DNA of 64,000 bases, taken from the NCBI GenBank assembly GCA_014529385.2, contig CM043956.1, positions 58,785,120-58,849,119 on the forward strand, written 5' to 3'. This document shows, in pieces, positions 11,501-21,897 of this stretch. Source of the DNA: Adiantum capillus-veneris (lineage: Eukaryota > Streptophyta > Polypodiopsida > Polypodiales > Pteridaceae). Made by a program: the position numbers and the translations under genes. The notes under the pieces are model-generated. The model ran no database searches. It was not told the DNA's origin and saw nothing but the letters and a program-made list of their open reading frames with translations. Numbering within the stretch: the first letter of the stretch is position 1; every line of letters starts with the position of its first letter.

Positions 11501-13516
11501 AATAGAGCTCTTTATTGACTTGTTGAAAGCTGGTGTATGTACAATGGGGATGGTGTTACCCATCTCCCTAGCATCTATATACATGTCCTTTTCCCTGAAC
11601 TTAAAGGAGATTCTCCTTTCAGGAAATTTAACATGGGCAGCCAGACGGTCAAACCATGGTGCCCCTAGGATTACATCCTCATGCTTGAGAGGAGAGATAA
11701 AGAAATCCTCTTTGTCCACATAGCCTTGGACATGAAGCCTCAATTTCCCGATTAAGGGAGTGACTGAAGCTTCTTGCCCCTTGAAGGCACTGTCTGCGGG
11801 TAGGATATCTCCCATCTCGTAGGATTGTATGCCTAGCTTGGTGGCTAACTCCATAGATATGAAATTGTGAGTAGAACCAGGGTCAAAGAGAATAAAAGCA
11901 TCATGTTCTCTTACCTTTCCCCAAGCATGGCATAGAGGAGATCCTTTGTGGTGAGTTTGGTGAATCTCCTCCTCTTGGATTTCAACCAAAGAAGCTCTAG
12001 GAGGATCTTGGCGGTTGTTCTTTTGGGGACAAGCGCGGTACGCATGCCCTTGTTCGCCGCACTTGAAACACCGGTTATCTTTACGATAACGCTCAAGCTC
12101 TTCAGGAGAGAGTTTATTCTTTCCTTTGTAAACTCCCTTCTCTTTAGCTTTGTTGGAATTGCCCTTAGGAGACTTTTGGACATTGTCCTTCCCCTTAGGC
12201 TCATTGGTACCTTTGTTTTCCGGGGGCTTATTATTTCTTTTACCCCCCGTTTGGAAATTGATTCGCGAGGCCACCATAGTATGGTGTATTACCGCCGATA
12301 TGGTACGTGGCCTTTGGGAGTTGACATACTCCGCCATTTCTTCGGTTAAGCCCGCACAAAATTGTTGCTTTTGCTCTCCAAAATCCAACTTTTTGAAGAC
12401 AGTGGCTTTGAGTTGTAGGTCCCAAAACTTGTCTACATATTTGTGGATGGATTCATTGGGAGAGAGCTTTAAGCTTCGCCATTCGGTGAGTACTTTGTCT
12501 TTGGCATCGGTGGCCAAAAACTGCTTCATAATGGAAGCTCTTAAAGCCTTCCATGTTCGTGGAGCTTCACCGTTGGCTCGTAGGCTAGACCACCATTGTC
12601 TGGCGGACTTTTGAAAGTGCATAGCTACATGGCGTAGCTTAGAGGACTCCGTGAAGCCCTCATCTCCAAACGCCGCATCGAATTGCTGGATAAAGGCCAA
12701 AACTTTGTCTGTAGCACCGAAGGTGCCATCATAGGTAAGGAAAGAGATGCTCTTCCCTCCCTCTTTGAATTTCTTCAGCTTGGACGACCTCTTCCATGCG
12801 GCATAGGATTTCCTATGGCCTCTTCTTTTTGATGGTTCAAAAGTTGCACCATCACTTTCTTCAGAAGATGAAGAATTTGAAGAAGGTGGAGAAGAGGGTG
12901 ACCTCTTTCTCGCCTTTTTCTTGTCTTGATCTTTGTCGTCTTCACCATAGCTTTCATAAGAGGAAGAGGATGAAGAAGATGGAGAAGAGGGTGTCCTCTT
13001 TCTCGCCTTTTTCTTCTCTTGCTTTTTATCATCCCTCTTTGAATTATGGCGTGGAGAAGAGTGTGATGGTCTTCTCCGCTTTGGTGGTGATGGAGAGCGT
13101 TTAGCCCGCCGTCTTCGTGGAGCCATCTCCGCCGAGGTGGCGGGAGACTCGCTTCTTTCTCGTTCCTTCGGTGGAGGCTCTTGAGTTCTCCTTTGGGAAG
13201 GAGATGCATCATCAAGAAGTAAGTTCTTGAGCCCTTCATATGGATTCTCTTCTTCTTCCCGAATCGGAGAGAGACCTCTTTTGGTAGTCTCACAAGGAGG
13301 CTTCCTAGGTGTTCTCTCGTCATGGTGATGAGCTTGGAGAATCCCGTGAGCACGGAGCTGCCGTTGCACTTCACTTTGGAGAGATGGATTGCCCATGGCT
13401 TGTTGAAGCCTAGAAACAAGATAATTAACAAGCATTGAAGCATCATTAGTAGCTTGCTCATGAGCAAAATCAAAGTTATCAACATTAATTTCACTCTCTT
13501 TAATATTGTCAGCCAT
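8567..13516 (-). CDS. GypA gag-pol polyprotein, intact, 1649 aa
   Basis: One open frame holds every Ty3/gypsy function. Residues about 135-228 are a basic, Ser/Arg-rich segment with an imperfect repeat (KKKARKRTPSSP / KKKARKRSPSSP). Gag spans about 255-390 (ARQWWSSL, FLATDAKDKV). A CCHC knuckle follows at about 478 (CFKCGEQGHAYRAC), then protease at about 542 (LFDPGSTHNFIS) and reverse transcriptase (MPFGLTNAPATF) with catalytic FFDD near 890. RNase H lies near 1042 (DACGDYLGAV) and integrase has an HHCC finger at about 1222-1262 (CVVC) and catalytic D/D/E in DFIFGLP, SDRDPR and GQSEIAN near 1290, 1350 and 1387. A chromodomain at about 1600-1640 (RRYLIKFKNYPFEDARW) ends the protein. There are no stops or frameshifts. 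The chromodomain places it among chromoviruses and probably guides integration to marked chromatin. Confidence 0.97.
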   Translation of the reverse strand: MADNIKESEINVDNFDFAHEQATNDASMLVNYLVSRLQQAMGNPSLQSEVQRQLRAHGILQAHHHDERTPRKPPCETTKRGLSPIREEEENPYEGLKNLLLDDASPSQRRTQEPPPKERERSESPATSAEMAPRRRRAKRSPSPPKRRRPSHSSPRHNSKRDDKKQEKKKARKRTPSSPSSSSSSSYESYGEDDKDQDKKKARKRSPSSPPSSNSSSSEESDGATFEPSKRRGHRKSYAAWKRSSKLKKFKEGGKSISFLTYDGTFGATDKVLAFIQQFDAAFGDEGFTESSKLRHVAMHFQKSARQWWSSLRANGEAPRTWKALRASIMKQFLATDAKDKVLTEWRSLKLSPNESIHKYVDKFWDLQLKATVFKKLDFGEQKQQFCAGLTEEMAEYVNSQRPRTISAVIHHTMVASRINFQTGGKRNNKPPENKGTNEPKGKDNVQKSPKGNSNKAKEKGVYKGKNKLSPEELERYRKDNRCFKCGEQGHAYRACPQKNNRQDPPRASLVEIQEEEIHQTHHKGSPLCHAWGKVREHDAFILFDPGSTHNFISMELATKLGIQSYEMGDILPADSAFKGQEASVTPLIGKLRLHVQGYVDKEDFFISPLKHEDVILGAPWFDRLAAHVKFPERRISFKFREKDMYIDAREMGNTIPIVHTPAFNKSIKSSISVYMIFVKDSQNEPNALAKENKSNQKELELSNFLKGFQDVFIDDIPCELPPKRGNDDHAIELLPGSSPPNKPPYRVSQAQQEEIMRQVHELIEKGMVRPSSSPFCSPVLLVQKKDGTYRMCVDYRALNRITIKNRFPVPRVEDLFDKLQGSTYFSRIDLKSGYHQIRIVDQDIVKTAFRTTFGLYEYIVMPFGLTNAPATFNRLMEKLFRPHRTFTGVFFDDIIIYSNSLEEHKQHLQVIFQVLRENKLYVNRKKSEFFLQEIQYLGHIISQDGIQMDPSKLEVIKGWPKPRNLHELRSFIGMCAYYRRFIEKFSQIAGPLHDLTKKNVRYTWSAKENNAFEKLKEKLISQPVLTLPDLSKPFEVQCDACGDYLGAVLLQEGHAIGYESRRLDPVEQALGIYEKELLAVLHALDSWKHYLLGTPFILRTDHQSLKYFMTQTKLSDKQMRWANFLSQFHFHIAHIAGKHNQVADALSRRPRVNAVSIATHNDLSSMIDEYAIDPDFRDVISALALGKKEEPFILQDGYLLYGNRLCVTNSLREKVMYESHAPPYAGHRGIQSTLKGIETYFYWPTMKVNIHEYVSKCVVCQKTKFDRGKQLGLLQPLPIPNSPWESISMDFIFGLPKSIHGNTGIWTIVDRFSKQAHFIPVKKTIKAHQMATLFISQIFKYHGLPMSIVSDRDPRMTSNFWKGLFENLGTRLNFSSAYHPQTDGQSEIANLTILDLLKAYVTEVDQRSQWEKYLPLVEYAYNNTIHTSTGKAPFEVIEGRSKSPLLLKVHGKIFAADEYSRDLQESFQKIKDAISISQQRQKAAADKHRRAQAFKENDWVLLKFPKARLRHTTGKNPTGHQKYYAKLAKRYYGPFQILRPINEMAYQLKLPNHWLIHNAFHVSLLKPYKGEPPQEPTIEDPPEIEDHEEVLQPESILRHEDKVLRGGKTIRRYLIKFKNYPFEDARWMQGIQLKDNLNLVNAYNASQE

Positions 13517-13919
13517 TCTAACAACTTTTAGGTGTAAACTTTTTAGGTGTACTTTGGCACTTCAAGCCCTAGTTGCTACCCCTCTTTACCCCTTTAGAAA
13601 AAGCACTCAAGCTACTGTACCCGCGGCTCGAATACCATTAATTGCAAGGAATAGAAGAGAGGGTCTTTCGACACCAAAACAGCACCGGCTCCTGTCAAGC
13701 TTCTAATAGCTCAATAGTGGTTAAGCCGTAGGCAAGTCCCGTAGGACTCCACTATTAAGACCATAGCTCTCGACGGTGATGCCCCGTTAACTGCACAAAG
13801 GCAGGCGCACTGCAAGGCTGAAAAATCCCTATTCTACTTACTCACAGGCAATTAATAATACCAACCATTTGTAGCTAGCTTGAGGACCTCCCTTCTTGAG
13901 CAAGAAAAGAGAAACCTTG
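13517..13919 (-). other. GypA 5' leader
   Basis: About 400 bp between the primer-binding site and the gag-pol start. It would contain the packaging region, but no coding potential is seen. Confidence 0.7.
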
Positions 13920-13932
13920 AGCTCTGATACCA
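13920..13932 (-). promoter_or_regulatory. GypA primer-binding site (initiator tRNA-Met)
   Basis: On the minus strand TGGTATCAGAGCT starts one base inside the 5' LTR. It is complementary to the 3' end of plant initiator tRNA-Met, the usual primer for plant Ty3/gypsy and Ty1/copia elements. Confidence 0.95.
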
Positions 13933-13933
13933 A

Positions 13934-15524
13934 TGTAACATTTAATGGCCTAAAATCTTTTGTGTAGCGGAATTTAGCATGAACATAGTGGGCATTTCAT
14001 TAGAGTTGATTCCTAATGAGAATTACAAGAGTGCTTGGGTGGAGAGAGCAACAAAAAGCATAACACCTAGTTAGATAGCATCGACAATACTTTCAAAAGA
14101 GAGAGTAATTAAGCTATTGACAACAGTTGAGGACCGGATTTGCATGGAGCCGGTCCCCCCTCCAAAAGGCTTTGTATTATGGTTTCTCCCATCAAGAGAG
14201 ACATTGTACAATACAATTCTTTGTGTTCCTTCAAGACTAGCTAGTGCAATGAAGATGGAAGCTTCATACACCAAGCAAAACACTTAATCAAACACAACTT
14301 GAATTATCCCCGTTCTCAGACCCAAGACCTCACACACCTTCGAAGATGGTGAGAGCTAGCAGGGTATGAGAGTAGATTGAGAGGAAAAAGAAGTATCTTA
14401 CGAGAAAGAAGTACATCTCCTCACATAATCACTCATATTAGCATAGCTTAGCTTAGTAATTAGCTTGGTAGAGAAGATGAGCATGCATTGAAGCTTGGCT
14501 CTTGGTTGGATTTGCATCCACATGCCAAGAGAGTGTTGATGTAGGCTTCTATCCACAAGCTTGGAGTAGGTGATGAGCTCTCCATTAAAGCTTGGGAGGA
14601 GATAGAGTGTTTTTCCTTCACACATGGTCAAGTGTGAGAGTGTGTGTGTCCATGCCAAGCAAAAATCAGCCCCCTCTCTCTCTTGGGCGAGCCCTAGCTG
14701 CTAAGTTAGGCTGGCTTTTGCCTCATTGGACCTCCCCAGATCCAGCCAATAGGGATTAAGCAGCATAAGTGATAGCCTTCTGACATGTGTCCCCCTTTCC
14801 CCTTTTGGGAGAGCTTTAGATAATTAAATAATTAAACTAAACTCTCATTGGACCCCTTTGCCTCCTGGCCAATAGGAATCAGGCAAGCCATGGGGCTCCT
14901 GAATGCTCATTGGTCCCCTTGGGAGACTGCCCAATAGTCTTCTAGGACACTTAATTCTTATTGGTTTCTTTTATTAAATGTTTTTAAATTAATTAAACTA
15001 GATTTACTCTAGCTTAATTCTCATTGGTCCACTTCAAGGGTCTTCCAATAGGAATTGGGCACACCTTGTGGGCATCTGGCCTAGGGAGCTGACATGTGTC
15101 CCTCATTCCCTTTGTGTAAAGGGAGCCTGTGTGTGTGTGTGTAGCTTTCTCTCTCATCCCCTAGCTTTGGGGCTCGCCCCCTCCCATGTAGGGATGCAGA
15201 AAGACTTTTTGGGCACACACACTAAGCATCCAATTTTTCCTAAGGTTGACCTTTGGACACAACCTTTGAATTTTGGAACCTTAGCATTTTGGAAGTCTTA
15301 ATGGGCTGAACCTTAGGGTCTTTTTAGCCCGTTGTTTCACATGGCTCTTTTGCAGATGGCCCCCCCTTTGGATCCCTATTTTCCCTCCTTTGGATCCCTA
15401 CTGTGGCCGGTCTGCTAACTTAACCAATATTCTAGCTTTTTCTCCCTTGGCACTTCCCCACATTAAATGATCAGTTTAATATGAGAAAATCATTTAGGAG
15501 AATTAGATATTGATTATTATGACA
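13934..15524 (-). repeat. GypA 5' LTR (1591 bp)
   Basis: The second LTR copy, one base shorter than 6617-8208. It should carry the promoter for the minus-strand element. Its CCAAT cluster duplicates the one in the other LTR. Confidence 0.97.
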
Positions 15525-15529
15525 GTTTG
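15525..15529. repeat. GypA target-site duplication, right (GTTTG)
   Basis: This is the right-hand GTTTG that matches 6612-6616. Confidence 0.95.
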
Positions 15530-15733
15530 AGGGGGGATTGTTGGATTTTAAGCCCTGGTTAAAGTGGTTTAGCCCATGGAAAACCATTATGTCAACAAAC
15601 AGTCACACACCACTCTTTAAAGTGGGAGTTTGCATGGAAAAATATTGGATATTATTAGCTTACACTTTCTATATATATGTAAGAGCTTTTCAATAATTCA
15701 TAGCATATTTATTTTGTTCATCTTTCTCCCAAA

Positions 15734-15824
<91 letters not shown>

Positions 15825-15860
15825 ACGCTCTCCCTACCATGGCTCTTCATCAGCTCTGCC
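15530..15860 (+). mobile_element. 3' LTR remnant of an older LTR element
   Basis: A purine tract (GAGGGGGGAT, 15529-15538) is followed at 15539 by TGTTGGATTTTAAGCCC, a typical PPT-to-LTR junction; LTRs starting TGTTGGA are common in copia elements. The remnant runs through a TATATATATGTAAG promoter-like stretch (about 15670) into a (CT)43 tract. The right end is not clear because no CA terminus plus TSD could be fixed. The rest of this element would lie left of 6616, and GypA separates the two parts. Confidence 0.5.
15737..15822. repeat. (CT)43 microsatellite
   Basis: Perfect CT dinucleotides within the LTR remnant, downstream of its TATA-like stretch. The frames rich in Leu-Ser or Arg-Glu across it are simple-repeat artefacts. 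Confidence 0.97.
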
Positions 15861-16393
15861 CACCATAGCGCTACACCCAACTAGCAAGTCCCTTTCACTT
15901 CACATTTTTCCACTTAGCTGAGTTGGTGCTTGAAAGATGATGATGTTGAAGCTTGCTTAGTATGAATTATAATTGAATTTGAATTTTAGGTGAAGAGGTA
16001 GCCAGAGAACATTTGGCTATGAAGCATAGTTGAAGAAAAAATTATGCAAAGCTTGTTGCTTCACAATGAGAGTTTTGGCAAGATAACAATATCCGTACCA
16101 ACCTATTTAAAATTTGAGGACAATGAAGGTGTGTAACATCATTACTCATCCAATACTCTCCTTTAACACTAAAGGAAACCTTCTCCTAGGGAAAGGGCAC
16201 ATTCTCTCTAAATCATGAAACTTAGTAAAGAAAGTGTGCACCCTCACTGCCATAATTTATGTATGGATTTTCTTTTGACACCTGCATGTGCACATATAGC
16301 ATCCAATTGCATCATCTTCTTAGAGATAACTTTCTACTTATGTAGATTGTATACTCTAACTCATGTTTTTATCTTGCAACTTCTTAAGTAAAC
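15861..16393. other. Non-coding spacer
   Basis: No coding, RNA or repeat feature recognised between the LTR remnant and GypC. Confidence 0.5.
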
Positions 16394-16557
16394 TGTCATG
16401 CCAAGGGCATACCTGGGGGGGGGGGGGGGGGGGGGGGGGGGGTCACTGACCCGGGCCAACAGGCCGCCTACCAGTGTGGACTGGGGATTCAGGCCAAGGG
16501 CTATATATATGGGAGATTGGGTGGTGAGTCCTACAAGGTAGTTCCCTGGGCTTCTTA
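16394..16557 (+). repeat. GypC 5' LTR (164 bp, with poly-G expansion)
   Basis: It matches 21750-21892 through ACCAGTGTGGACTGGGG, CAGGCCAAGGGCTATATATA and CCCTGGGCTTC. A TATA box lies at about 16502-16510. A run of 28 G (16415-16442) replaces a short G-rich stretch in the other LTR and explains the greater length. Confidence 0.92.
16415..16442. repeat. Poly-G run (28 nt)
   Basis: An uninterrupted G tract in the GypC 5' LTR, where the 3' LTR reads CCCGGGAGGTTCAGGGAC. It could be real slippage growth or a sequencing or assembly artefact. Confidence 0.9.
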
Positions 16558-16558
16558 T

Positions 16559-16571
16559 TGGTATCAGAGTT
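16559..16571 (+). promoter_or_regulatory. GypC primer-binding site (initiator tRNA-Met)
   Basis: TGGTATCAGAGTT begins one base after the 5' LTR. It is complementary to the initiator tRNA-Met 3' end except at its last bases. Confidence 0.92.
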
Positions 16572-17416
<845 letters not shown>

Positions 17417-18330
17417 ATGGATTCAGATATCAACATGACTTTTGACTTCGAGCACAATATGCCCGATCCTCCCAATGATGGCTCGCGGTCGGATACTCTC
17501 ACGAAGGGTACCTGCAAAGCTACGGGAGGAGGTGACGCCTATGAATTGCTCGATATCCAAGAATTTCGAGCACTTCGAGCACGCATAGCGGTGATGGAAA
17601 CAAACTTTGCATCATTAAACAAAAATGTCAGTAAATTATCCACTTTAGTGATATAGTTTATGCAACAGCAGGCCAAGGGCCCTATTGACACACACATGCA
17701 TGAGCACGTAGCCGATTAGGGGCAGGGCCCTCCTTGTCATGTACAAGGTCCATCTCCAGATTCTCTGCACTCTCTCACTACATAGGAGGTGGACGAGTTT
17801 TTGAAAAATACAAAGCCACCAACTTTTAAGGGAGAGGACTGAGAGCGCAATAAGGATGTAGTGAATATCTTTTTCAGCAAGTGGGATGGAATTCATGCCT
17901 TACGGCATACTCCATATGCATTCAAAGCACTACAGACAAGTCTGACTCTAGAAGGTAAGGCCTATAAATGGTGGATGTCTCTCAAGGAGAAGAATATCAT
18001 ACCACAGCGTTGGACATCCTTTGAGGCTATGTTTAGAAAAGAGTTCTTGCCCACGAATAAGGCAGATAGAAATTGAACGACTTGGGACACGTGTTCCACG
18101 CGCCAACAGCCATCATTGCTTGAATATATCTCGCACTATTGGGATGTTGACCTCAAGTTGGAAGGGTTAGACACCTTTCAACAAGTACATGGGTGTACCC
18201 ATGGTCTGACGCCAAAGCTTAAGAATCACGTCAAGACTTAGGACGCTAAAACACTTGAGGAGGCTATAGTGAAAGCGCACATTCATGATGATCCACATGA
18301 GAAAAAATACACATGGTAATACACAGACAC
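17417..18330 (+). pseudogene. GypC gag remnant
   Basis: The frame opens at ATG 17417 and keeps a short coiled N-terminus (ALRARIAVMETNFASLN). It then passes stops at about 17655, 17718, 17780 and 17840. Gag words follow: KPPTFKGED, FFSKWDGIH, KAYKWWMSLKEK and FEAMFRKEFLPTNKADR, near 17820-18075, with another stop after them and weak similarity to about 18330. No CCHC knuckle is intact. It is a non-functional capsid gene. Confidence 0.85.
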
Positions 18331-18969
18331 AACATGGGCACAATAAAAGGAAACATGTAGTAGCCAATTCTAAAGCAGCTAAAAACCCCAAGGGGTCTCG
18401 AGGGCCTCCCTCTCCTGAGGAATAAAGACTCAAATTGCCACAAACTCCAAGTTCGCACCGCTACAAGGTAGCAATGATGAATGGCTATGATACCAAAGTA
18501 TGGGATACTCAAGTCAGAGCCGTACCGTTGGAAATTCAAGGCTATTCCACATCCTTGGATTTCTAAGTTATGAATATGGAGCGGGCAGATGTGGTACTTG
18601 GTAGAGAGTGGTTGCATAGCCTAAGACCATCACTGAAGCGTAGCTACGAGCACAACGGTTTGATGTTTGAATCCCATGGCGCACATTGTTGTTGCTAGGA
18701 GAGCAAGATGTAACTTCCTCACCACTGATATGTACAGCAGAGCTTACGAAACTCACTTTTGATAATGAAATAGAAGAAGTTTTCTTGTGTTACTCATTGT
18801 CTCATTTTCTTTCAAATGTTCTATTAAAAAATCCTCAACACCGCATGCTTCTCTCTCTTCTCTTCCAGATCTTCTCAACAAGCAAAGGTTGCTAGTCGGT
18901 TAAAAGATTTATTGATGGAACTTCAAAGATGACCGCTGACACGATCTATGCAACATGACATAGAAGTGG

Positions 18970-20190
18970 TTGCAGGCAGTAAACCAGTCAGTAAACCATC
19001 CTACAGAGGCTGCTGAGATAGAACGTCAACTTGGGGGCTATCTTAGCAAAGGGTTTATTCGATCGTGTTCTTCACCATGGGCTTCTCCTATCCTATTGGT
19101 AAATAAAAAGGATGGTAGTATGCACATGTGCGTAGACTACCGTGGGTTAAATGCGGTCACTGTTAAGAACAAGTACCCATTACCACGAGTGGATGAGCTA
19201 CTTGACAAGCTCACTCATGTTCATATTTTTACAAAGATCGACTTGCAGAGTCGGGCTATCACCAAGTACGTATTTGTCTTGCTGATATACCCAAAACTGC
19301 ATTCCGGACAAGGTTTGGGCATTACGAGGTTTTGGTATACCAATATGCCCGCTACTTTAATGACACTCATGGATAGTGTCTTGGGATCGTACTTGGGCAA
19401 GTTTGTTATCGTTTCTCTCGATGACATTCTCGTATACAGTGCTTTTAAGGAAGAGCACTTGCAATATCTGAGGCAGGTGTTTGAATTGCTAAGAGAAAAT
19501 AACTTATATGCCAAAGAATCAAAGTGAGATTTTCTCAAGGAGGAAATTTACTATCTAGGGCATGTTATCTCAGCTAATGGGATGCACATGGATCAACCAA
19601 AGTGGATGCCATTCGGAAGTGGCCTTCTCCTAAAAATCTAGAAGAGTTACAGATTTTCTTGGGATTTGCAGGTTTTTATCGACGATTCGTTAAAAACTAT
19701 GCTCATATTGATGTGCCAATGACAAACCAGCTGAAGGGCAAAGGAAAAACCTTTCAGTGGGGTGTCGCTCAACAACAAAGTTTTGATACGCTCAAGGATG
19801 CATTAGCTACAACTCCTGTTCTAGCTATTTTGAATCCTTTGAAGCCATTCATTTTGGAAATGGATGCCAGTAATCATGTTATTGGAGCAGTCCTTCTCCA
19901 AGAGGGGAGGCCAATTGCATTTTAAAGCAAGAAGCTTGATTCAGAGCAGTAAAATTATTCTGCTTATGAACGTGAACTCTACGCAATAGTATTTGCCTTA
20001 AAGACATGGCGGCATTATTTGTATGGAGCTCAGTTTGAGATTGTGTTTGACCACAAAAGCATAAAATGGTTTACACAAAAAACCGACTTGAAGGGTCGAA
20101 AGGCCAGGTTGGCTGAGATTCTTTAGGAGTATGACACAAAGCTCTCAAAAGGACGATACAATGTGGTGGATGGTGCTCTTGGTCATATTT
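18970..20190 (+). pseudogene. GypC reverse transcriptase and RNase H remnant
   Basis: The RT begins with [33 protein letters not shown] and [15 protein letters not shown], then FTKIDLQS. A scrambled stretch follows near 19250-19340, then [11 protein letters not shown] and the catalytic-site relic [12 protein letters not shown], where SLDD replaces the usual YLDD-type motif. A TGA at about 19525 interrupts KESK/DFLKEEI. After a frameshift near 19600 come the linker (FLGFAGFYRRFVKNYAHI) and RNase H start (LEMDASNHVIGAVLLQEGR), ended by a stop at 19925. The rest of RNase H reaches about 20190. Protease lies between 18330 and 18970 but is not clear. Confidence 0.9.
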
Positions 20191-20479
20191 CTAAGATCAA
20201 TTCTCTTTTGTTCATGGAACTTCACAGTGAGTTTTTGGATTCTCTGAAGGGAAAATATGAGCATGATGATGCATACTCCAAAGTGTGGAGCCATGTGCAA
20301 ATGAGGTATCCTTCTCACTCCAATGCTGATAGTGTGTCGTTAACCTCCACACACAGCTCTTCTCAGTTGAGTGATGAGCTTCAGAGATGGAAGAATTTTT
20401 CCATCGATAATGGGTACCTACTCCCCAAGGGGAGAGTTTGTGTACTGCACGGACATTCGGTGCCAAATTCTTTATGAAT

Positions 20480-21749
20480 GTCATGACAGTCCCAGTGTAG
20501 GGCACTCGTACATTAAAAAGACTTATGCTCTCGTAAGACGATAGTTTTACTGACCAGGTTTACATGGCTTTGTTAAAGACTATGTCTTGCATTGCCAAAA
20601 ATGTCAAGTTAACAAAGCAGATTGCCTAAAGGAAGGAGGACTCTTACATCCTTTGGAGATTTCCAATGGGAAATGGGAAAGTATCTCTATGGATTTTATT
20701 GTGGGTTTACCAACCATTGTACGAGGTCATGACTCGGTATGGGTGGTCGTAGATCGATTGACTAAATTATGCAAGTTTATTCCAACCAAGTCGACCATAA
20801 AGACTCTAGAATTATCTAAGCTATTTGTGGACAATCTATAAAAGTTGTATGGATTGCCAAGTAACATTGTGAGTGATTGTGATCCCAAGTTTAACAGTCA
20901 TTTTTGGAGGGCTGTGTTTAAACGATTGGGTACACAACTTAACCTCAGTACAGCAGATCATCCAGAAACGGATGGTCAAACTAAACAAGTTAACCAAGTG
21001 CTAGAGGATATGCTACGAGCACACGTTAGCAAGAAACAAACAAACTGGAAGGAGTATCTATCTCTTCTTGAGTTTGCTTATAACAATGCAAGCATGTCAC
21101 GATTGGATGTAGTCCTTTCATGCTCATGTATGGTTTTCAACCTAGGTCACCCGTTACGGTGGGGTTGGCAACCGAAAAACTCCATCAGGTTAAGGATTTT
21201 CTCCAAGACCATATGGACATTGTGAAACTCGCTCGTCAGAATGTCCGGCAAGCGCAGGATTGGTATAAGAAGTACGTTGATGAGAAATGTTGGCAATTGA
21301 GGAAGGGGAAGAGGTGTTTTTGCATGTGTCAGAGCATTCAGAAAGTCTGAAGACTGGACCAACACCTAAGTTATCTCTAAGATATTGTAGGCCTTTCAAG
21401 ATACTCAAGCGAGTTGGTGATCGTGCTTAAAAACTCTCATTACCGACACACTCTTGTGTCCATCCGGTTTTTCATGTAAGTCGTTTATGTAAACTTTTAC
21501 ATGGGGATGACAATGTCATTGACCAACAGATTCTCGTCAATTTCGTTGAACCTCCTATCCCACTGCATGAACCTGAGCAAATTCTCGACTATCATGATTT
21601 ACGTACGCGTCATCATGTACGTCGTAGCTTTAATCAAGTGGAAAGATCGACCTGATGAAGGCGCCACTTGGGAAAACATTAGTGTTCTTAAGAATAAGTT
21701 TCCCACTTTTGTTTTTGAGGACGAAAACACTTCTCCAAGGGGGGAGTAA
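20480..21749 (+). pseudogene. GypC integrase and chromodomain remnant
   Basis: The integrase finger remains (HCQKCQVNKA near 20590), then the core: WESISMDFIVGLPTI, VWVVVDRLTKLCKFIP, YGLPSNIVSDCDPKF and ADHPETDGQTKQVN, with a stop near 20840 and a frameshift near 21110. The chromodomain is visible near the end in broken frames (EQILDYHD, IKWKDRPDEGATWENIS, FPTFVFEDENTSPRGE). It runs directly into the PPT, the usual chromovirus arrangement. Stops and shifts make it non-functional. Confidence 0.9.
21737..21749 (+). promoter_or_regulatory. GypC polypurine tract
   Basis: AAGGGGGGAGTAA directly precedes the 3' LTR. Confidence 0.9.
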
Positions 21750-21892
21750 TGTCATGCTAAGGGCATACCCGGGAGGTTCAGGGACCCGGGCCAAGAGGCT
21801 AGCTACCAGTGTGGACTGGGGGTTCAGGCCAAGGGCTATATATAAGGGAGGTTGGGCAGTGAATCCTACAAGGTAATTCCCTGGGCTTCATA
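21750..21892 (+). repeat. GypC 3' LTR (143 bp)
   Basis: It has TGTCATGC at the start, TATATATAAG (TATA-like) at about 21836 and CTTCATA at the end. The TSD TAAAC follows at 21893-21897, matching 16389-16393. Confidence 0.92.
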
Positions 21893-21897
21893 TAAAC

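Larger units (their letters stand above)
6617..15524 (-). mobile_element. GypA: complete Ty3/gypsy chromovirus, 8.9 kb
   Basis: A full-length LTR retrotransposon in minus orientation. It has LTRs at 6617-8208 (3') and 13934-15524 (5'), both TG...CA, a PBS for initiator tRNA-Met at 13920-13932, a polypurine tract at 8209-8222, one uninterrupted gag-pol ORF (13516-8567) and 5-bp TSDs GTTTG. I see only two differences between the LTRs (one substitution near 6741, one C insertion near 7233), so the insertion is very recent. The ORF carries protease, reverse transcriptase, RNase H, integrase and chromodomain in the order typical of Ty3/gypsy chromoviruses. With all structural parts in place it may still be able to transpose. 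It inserted 10 bp upstream of another element's LTR. Confidence 0.97.

Noticed and set aside
12775-13524. 249-codon frame overlapping GypA gag
   Set aside because: A shadow of the Ser/Arg-rich gag segment in another frame. Gag-pol explains the region.
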